Below are positions 54,056 through 58,065 of a stretch of DNA of 58,065 nt, in pieces. The position numbers and the translations under genes were made by a program. The DNA comes from Mariniblastus sp. Lineage in GTDB: Bacteria > Planctomycetota > Planctomycetia > Pirellulales > Pirellulaceae. Positions within the stretch are counted from its first letter, which is position 1; the number at the start of each line of letters is the position of its first letter. The notes under the pieces are model-generated. The model did no database searches. It was not told where the DNA came from and worked only from the letters and a program-made list of their open reading frames with translations. The stretch spans positions 1 through 58,065 of the forward strand of contig WTFU01000130.1 of NCBI GenBank assembly GCA_011523945.1, written 5' to 3'.

Positions 54056-54206
54056 TTAGGCCAAGTTTTTTGCTGTCAGCCGAATTGGACTTCTGTGCTC
54101 GTAGACGTAAGTTCCGTTGATCAATGTCTTCTTGGCGTCGACATGGCTCGGGATATCAATTTCTGTAACGGTCTCCCCTCGAAGGGGCGGGAAGGTTAGG
54201 ATGTAG
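54056..54206 (-). pseudogene. Possible 3' remnant of a protein gene
   Basis: A 50-codon frame on the minus strand has no start codon but a protein-like sequence: RGETVTEIDIPSHVDAKKTL followed by INGTYVYEHRSPIRLTAKN and a stop. It looks like the C-terminal end of a larger protein that has lost its front, lying just upstream of the ThuA-like gene. Could be chance; no family recognised. Confidence 0.3.
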
Positions 54207-54250
54207 CATTGGAATTAAATGACAGAGTTTGATTTACCTTAGTGAGAGTC

Positions 54251-55501
54251 ATGATGAATCATTTTTGCATGCGGTCTTTTTTGGGTGGTGTTGTAGCACT
54301 GTTGTTATTCTTGAATGCTGATGCGAGTTTCGCACAGTTGTTTGAAGTCAAGCCAGACGTGGTTGCGAAAATTGAAAAAGCAGTACCCAAAAAATCGATG
54401 GCGAAGCCTAAAAAGCCTCGGAAGGTATTGGTCTTTTCTAAGACAAGTGGCTTTCGACATGGTTCGATTCCCGTTGGCGCCAAATCTATCGTGATGTTGG
54501 GCAAAAAAACGGGTGCATTCGAAGCGGTGCATAGCGAAGACGATTCAATGTTTGAACCGGAATCTTTAGCGCAATTTGATGCGGTGATAATGTTGAATAC
54601 GACCGGGAAGTTGTTTCTTCCCAAACCAATGCCCAAAGATCCAGACGAAAGAGCGAAGGCTCTTGAAAGAGAAAAACGTCTTAAAAAGAGTCTGGTCGAT
54701 TTTGTAAGTGGAGGTAAGGGGCTCGCTGGCACACATTCCGCTACGGACACCTACAAAGATTGGAAAGAGTATAATGATATGATGGGTGGGGCGTTCGACG
54801 GTCACCCATGGCATGAACCAGTTCCCATCCGTTTGCTCGACACGGGCCACCCTCTAAATAAAGTTTTCAATGGCGAAGGGTTTACCATCACTGATGAAAT
54901 CTATCAGTTCAGAGCCGATACTGCCAATCCGTCGGATCGTCGGCTGTTACTGACGCTTGATCCAGGATTCAAGAAATTGAATAAAGGCAAACGGAAAGAT
55001 GGTAATTACCCGATTAGCTGGATCGACAAATATGGCGAGGGACGCATCTTTTATTGTTCTCTCGGTCATCGTGACGAGATTTACTACAACCCGATGATTT
55101 TGGAGCATTATCTTGCAGGATTCCAGTATGCGATTGGCGACCTCGATGCGGATGCGACCCCTTTAGAGTCTGCGAATTCCAGTGTCGATATTACAGGGAA
55201 GTGGGATGTTTCAGTGGAGATGCAGCAAGGCGGGAATGAAGTTGTCTGGGAATTCAAAAAAACGGATGGCGGAATTTCCGGAGTGTCGATTTCAAACGGT
55301 GAAAGCCGAGAGCTCACCAATTTGAGTTTGAAAGGGAAAGAGCTACAGTTCGATATCACCGTAGATTATGAGGGAATGGCGATCACTATTGAAGTTGACG
55401 CTGAATTTGAGAGTGATCAAGCGGAGGGCTTGCTGAAAGTTTATAACGACACCGGAGTCGAAATCGCGAATGGCACACTTTCGGCAGTGAGATCTAAATA
55501 G
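54251..55501 (+). CDS. ThuA-like domain protein, secreted
   Basis: 416 residues from ATG 54251 (GTGAGAG is upstream; an in-frame GTG at 54242 is possible). Signal-like N-terminus ending ASFAQ. The ThuA (glutamine-amidotransferase-like) domain spans about 50-300: KVLVFSKTSGFRHGSIPVGA, FDAVIMLNTTGKLF, GKGLAGTHSATDTYKDWKEY, AFDGHPWHEPVPIRLLDTGH and GEGRIFYCSLGHRDEIYYNP. A C-terminal beta-rich domain (about 315-415) follows. ThuA-like proteins are numerous in planctomycetes and are linked to carbohydrate use; no substrate can be named. Confidence 0.92.
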   Translation: MMNHFCMRSFLGGVVALLLFLNADASFAQLFEVKPDVVAKIEKAVPKKSMAKPKKPRKVLVFSKTSGFRHGSIPVGAKSIVMLGKKTGAFEAVHSEDDSMFEPESLAQFDAVIMLNTTGKLFLPKPMPKDPDERAKALEREKRLKKSLVDFVSGGKGLAGTHSATDTYKDWKEYNDMMGGAFDGHPWHEPVPIRLLDTGHPLNKVFNGEGFTITDEIYQFRADTANPSDRRLLLTLDPGFKKLNKGKRKDGNYPISWIDKYGEGRIFYCSLGHRDEIYYNPMILEHYLAGFQYAIGDLDADATPLESANSSVDITGKWDVSVEMQQGGNEVVWEFKKTDGGISGVSISNGESRELTNLSLKGKELQFDITVDYEGMAITIEVDAEFESDQAEGLLKVYNDTGVEIANGTLSAVRSK

Positions 55502-55577
55502 CGGAATCGGCTATCCTTAGCGAAAGCTTTTGAGTTTTTGCTTGCCAGTAACTCAACAAGATCGATCTAAGATTTGG

Positions 55578-56627
55578 ATGGAAACTAGCTCAAAAAACTG
55601 CGAAGAATCCGGATTAAAGGTCCGGGCGGTAAAGGTGCGGTTACCGCTCGATTGGACGGTGAGTTTGTTGATGCTAGGAGTAGCGTTACTTCTTTGTATT
55701 CGCTGGAATGTGGCGATCAATTTTGATCTGAAGATTTATTTGGAAATTTGTTTCTATCTCATTGTCGTCGCCGTGGCAGCAACGTTTGTTCTTGTTCTGG
55801 GACGCGAATTTGTCAATGCGATTGGAAAAAATTCGATTGATTCCGAAACCCAGGATACGCGACTTGAGGTTTATACGTGCATTACTCGGAGCTTGTTTTT
55901 GTTTTTTTTGTGTTCCTGGATTTACACGCATATTAAAACTGGAGTGTTGCTTGGAAGGGATAACGGGAATGATCTATGTTTGAGAGAAGTTGATCGCTGG
56001 ATTCTCGGAGATGATGGCTGGCAGATCGCAAGACGCTGGCTGCCGGATGCTTCATCGGAGTTTCTTAGTTTTATTTATTTTGCCTTTGCTCCGTCGCTTT
56101 TGATTTCAATTCTTTACCTCGCCTGTGCCGGGAATGTGACCCGCGCCCGCAAATTGACGACCGCAATTTTAGTCGGTTATTTTATTGGCGTGTTGAGCTA
56201 TTTTTTGTTGCCGGCTTACGGTCCTGCATTTATTTTTGAATCGGCAACTTGTGAGAATCTTTCCGAGGTAACTCATGAAGCTCAACTTAGATTATTGAAA
56301 ACAACGAACGAGGTAAGGCAGGATCCAGCGACCGCCGTTGTTCTTCCTTGGATGTATATTGCTGCATTTCCATCACTTCATTTCTCACATGTAATTATTC
56401 TCGCCTGGTACTTTCGATTCTCAAAATTGACGCTGACCGTAGCTTTTCTCTTTGTTTGCTTCACGGGAGTCAGCACTGTTTATTTTGCCTGGCATTATGC
56501 AGTAGATTTGCTGGGAGGAATGGCGGTTGCTTGTTTGGCGATCCTTTTGGCTGAGAAATTTTCAATCATCTCAATTCCTGTATTTGGGCCTCAGCGGGGT
56601 GCGAAAGATGGTCGATCCAAATCTTGA
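55578..56627 (+). CDS. PAP2-like integral membrane phosphatase/transferase
   Basis: About 349 residues from ATG 55578 (TTG 55530 is also possible). Several membrane helices and the PAP2/inositol-phosphotransferase-like motifs FPSLHFSHVIILAWYF and YFAWHYAVDLLGGMAVACLA: the PSLH and later H-x3-D residues match the second and third phosphatase signatures. The family contains Aur1-like enzymes acting on lipid phosphates. Lies 76 bases after the ThuA-like gene with no obvious functional link. Confidence 0.85.
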   Translation: METSSKNCEESGLKVRAVKVRLPLDWTVSLLMLGVALLLCIRWNVAINFDLKIYLEICFYLIVVAVAATFVLVLGREFVNAIGKNSIDSETQDTRLEVYTCITRSLFLFFLCSWIYTHIKTGVLLGRDNGNDLCLREVDRWILGDDGWQIARRWLPDASSEFLSFIYFAFAPSLLISILYLACAGNVTRARKLTTAILVGYFIGVLSYFLLPAYGPAFIFESATCENLSEVTHEAQLRLLKTTNEVRQDPATAVVLPWMYIAAFPSLHFSHVIILAWYFRFSKLTLTVAFLFVCFTGVSTVYFAWHYAVDLLGGMAVACLAILLAEKFSIISIPVFGPQRGAKDGRSKS

Positions 56628-56723
56628 ACCATCGACTGCCGGCAACGATCAGATGAGTGGGGTATCTTGCGCAGATAATTGCAAAGGTAAATTGATTTGC
56701 TGAATTTGGAGGGAGCATTTGCG

Positions 56724-58065
56724 ATGACAGTTTTGAAATCGATAACCTTAGCCGTTGTGATATGGTGTGCTGTGTTCGGTTGTGTACTGGATGTGAATGC
56801 TGCCAATGCTCATAAGGTCTACGTCGCTTTGACGGGTGATGACTTAAACGATGGTTCTTTAGAGTTTCCCGTACGGTCCATTCACCGAGCTCAGGCACTT
56901 GTGCGAGAGATGATAGCAGCCGGTCTTCAAAGGGACGTAGAGGTTCAAATTGCAGGAGGTGTTTACCATTTAACGGAAACACTTGAGTTTGGCCTGAAAG
57001 ATTCTCCTCCCGGGAAGTTGCAAGTCATTTATCGATCCGCTCCTGAGTCGACCGTCGTAATTAGTGGCGGATTCGAATTAGATAATTGGCGAAGAAATAG
57101 TACAGGCGCATGGGAAGCAGTCTGGCGGGATTCCAGCCAGAAATTTAAACCAAAACTAGCCGACGAACCGTCGCCAGTTCCCCGTCAACTGTTTATTGAT
57201 GGGGTCAGAGGAATTCGGGCGAGGCATCCTGATTCAGGGTACTTCCGAGTTCGTCAAGCGCTTGGTGATTTTCGAACCGAGTTTGAATTTGATTCTAAAC
57301 AATGGACTCATTCAGCCCCAGTTCGTCGTATGGAGTTGGCACTTTTACATGACTGGTCGATGTCACGAGTGCGTGTCAAAGAGATTGATACCGAGAAATC
57401 GATTGTAAAACTTGCGGAGAGAATCGGTGGACCTCATGATTTTTTTCGTATAAATGGATTCGAGCAAGCCCCGCGGTTTTTTCTTGAGAATAATATCTCT
57501 TTCATGAATGCTCCCAATGAGTTTTTTTTTGATAGAGAGCGAAATACTGTTCAACTTGTTCTCGCTGCGAACGCAAATCCTGAACGGATGGCGATAACGG
57601 TACCACGTTTAGGGACGTTGATACGAATCGTTGGTTCTAAGGAGAAACCGGTAAGAGGAATCAAGTTTTCGGAGCTTGGTTTTTCGTATAGCTCCTGTCC
57701 GTTACCATCGGGCGGTTATGGTGGAATTCAGGCCAGTTACTTTGAGAATCGGCTCATCTCTGCTCAACTCCGGAACCTCGATACTGAGACTGAATCGACT
57801 CACCTGAGGCTGCCAGCTGCTATCGAGTTTCAGTTTGCAGAGGATTGCGGCTTTGCCAGATCGGCATTTAGCCATTTAGGGGGTGGAGGGATTTACTTTG
57901 GAAGGCAGACAAAGAATTGTTATGTGAAGTCTTCCCAAATCGAGGATGTTGGCGGTTGTGGAGTGATGATTGGAGAAACTGTAACGCGAAAAGCCCCGCT
58001 CGAACGGCTTGATATCTGCGATGGGAATTTGATCGAGGGCAATAAAATCTCGCGATGTGGTCAGG
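56724..58065 (+). CDS. Secreted right-handed beta-helix protein, possibly a glycoside hydrolase (partial)
   Basis: A frame open from ATG 56724 to the window edge (447 codons, no stop), with GGAGGGA upstream. It begins with a signal peptide (SITLAVVIWCAVFGCVLDVN). KVYVALTGDDLNDGSLEFPV and RSIHRAQALVREMI form the opening typical of parallel beta-helix proteins, then RQLFIDGVRGIRARHPDSG resembles the segment in GH141-like enzymes. Later repeats such as GGGIYFGRQTKNCYVKSSQI and GNLIEGNKISRCG are beta-helix coils. The C-terminus lies beyond the window. Likely acts on polysaccharide; the GH assignment is tentative. Confidence 0.8.
   Translation, partial: MTVLKSITLAVVIWCAVFGCVLDVNAANAHKVYVALTGDDLNDGSLEFPVRSIHRAQALVREMIAAGLQRDVEVQIAGGVYHLTETLEFGLKDSPPGKLQVIYRSAPESTVVISGGFELDNWRRNSTGAWEAVWRDSSQKFKPKLADEPSPVPRQLFIDGVRGIRARHPDSGYFRVRQALGDFRTEFEFDSKQWTHSAPVRRMELALLHDWSMSRVRVKEIDTEKSIVKLAERIGGPHDFFRINGFEQAPRFFLENNISFMNAPNEFFFDRERNTVQLVLAANANPERMAITVPRLGTLIRIVGSKEKPVRGIKFSELGFSYSSCPLPSGGYGGIQASYFENRLISAQLRNLDTETESTHLRLPAAIEFQFAEDCGFARSAFSHLGGGGIYFGRQTKNCYVKSSQIEDVGGCGVMIGETVTRKAPLERLDICDGNLIEGNKISRCGQ

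Noticed and set aside
1..58065. tRNA, rRNA, CRISPR arrays, insertion sequences or prophage genes
   Set aside because: None seen by eye on either strand; a covariance-model tRNA scan would be needed to exclude weak candidates.

Overview
The window looks like a chromosomal segment of a planctomycete, probably a Pirellulaceae-type one with moderate GC. Reasons: a DUF1559 pseudopilin with the H-X9-DG tail, a Pkn-type Ser/Thr kinase, CotH-like and ThuA-like proteins, and flagellar genes split into several transcription units. This placement is inference from gene content. No rRNA, tRNA, CRISPR array, insertion sequence or phage gene was seen.

Positions 1-40000 are almost entirely a flagellar and motility locus. 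Block 1 (+, 123-8616) is flgG-flgA-flgH-flgI-flgJ(N)-flgN-like-flgK-flgL. Block 2 (-, 16350 down to 8670) is flgM-flagellin-fliD-fliS-asnB-HDOD, headed by a good sigma-28-type promoter in front of flgM. Block 3 (+, 16624-21442) has two TPR/anchored proteins, a coiled-coil protein and a sigma-54 activator without receiver; a LuxR-type regulator (-) follows. Block 4 (+, 22719-26032) is fliK-flgD-flgE. Block 5 (-, 35152 down to 26125) is flgB-flgC-fliE-fliF-fliG-fliH-fliI-fliJ-motE/ylxF-like-fliQ-fliR-flhB. Block 6 (+, 35757-38075) is motA plus two different MotB-like genes, followed by an HDOD-GGDEF protein. fliP, fliO, flhA, fliM, fliN, flgF and the sigma factors are not here and must lie elsewhere if the flagellum works.

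Positions 40006-45614 (-) form one tightly packed operon: three GspF-like membrane proteins in tandem, three minor-pseudopilin-like proteins and a DUF1559 major-pseudopilin-like protein. It has no ATPase or secretin of its own. From 46008 onward are single genes: a membrane-fused spermidine-synthase-like protein, a Ser/Thr kinase with an extracytoplasmic Cache-type sensor, a candidate selenoprotein, a CotH-like protein, a ThuA-like protein, a PAP2-like membrane protein and a truncated beta-helix protein at the window edge.

The most notable observation is at 51124-52494. Two reading frames in the same phase are separated by a single TGA in a glycine run (GGGG-TGA-GGGSC), and the DNA just after the TGA folds into a two-part hairpin placed as a bacterial SECIS element would be. 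I read this as one 456-residue selenoprotein of unknown function. Second is a 13-base palindromic motif followed at fixed spacing by TTGC. It is found once upstream of flgB and once upstream of the TPR operon, and may mark a sigma-54-like or activator-dependent flagellar promoter class.
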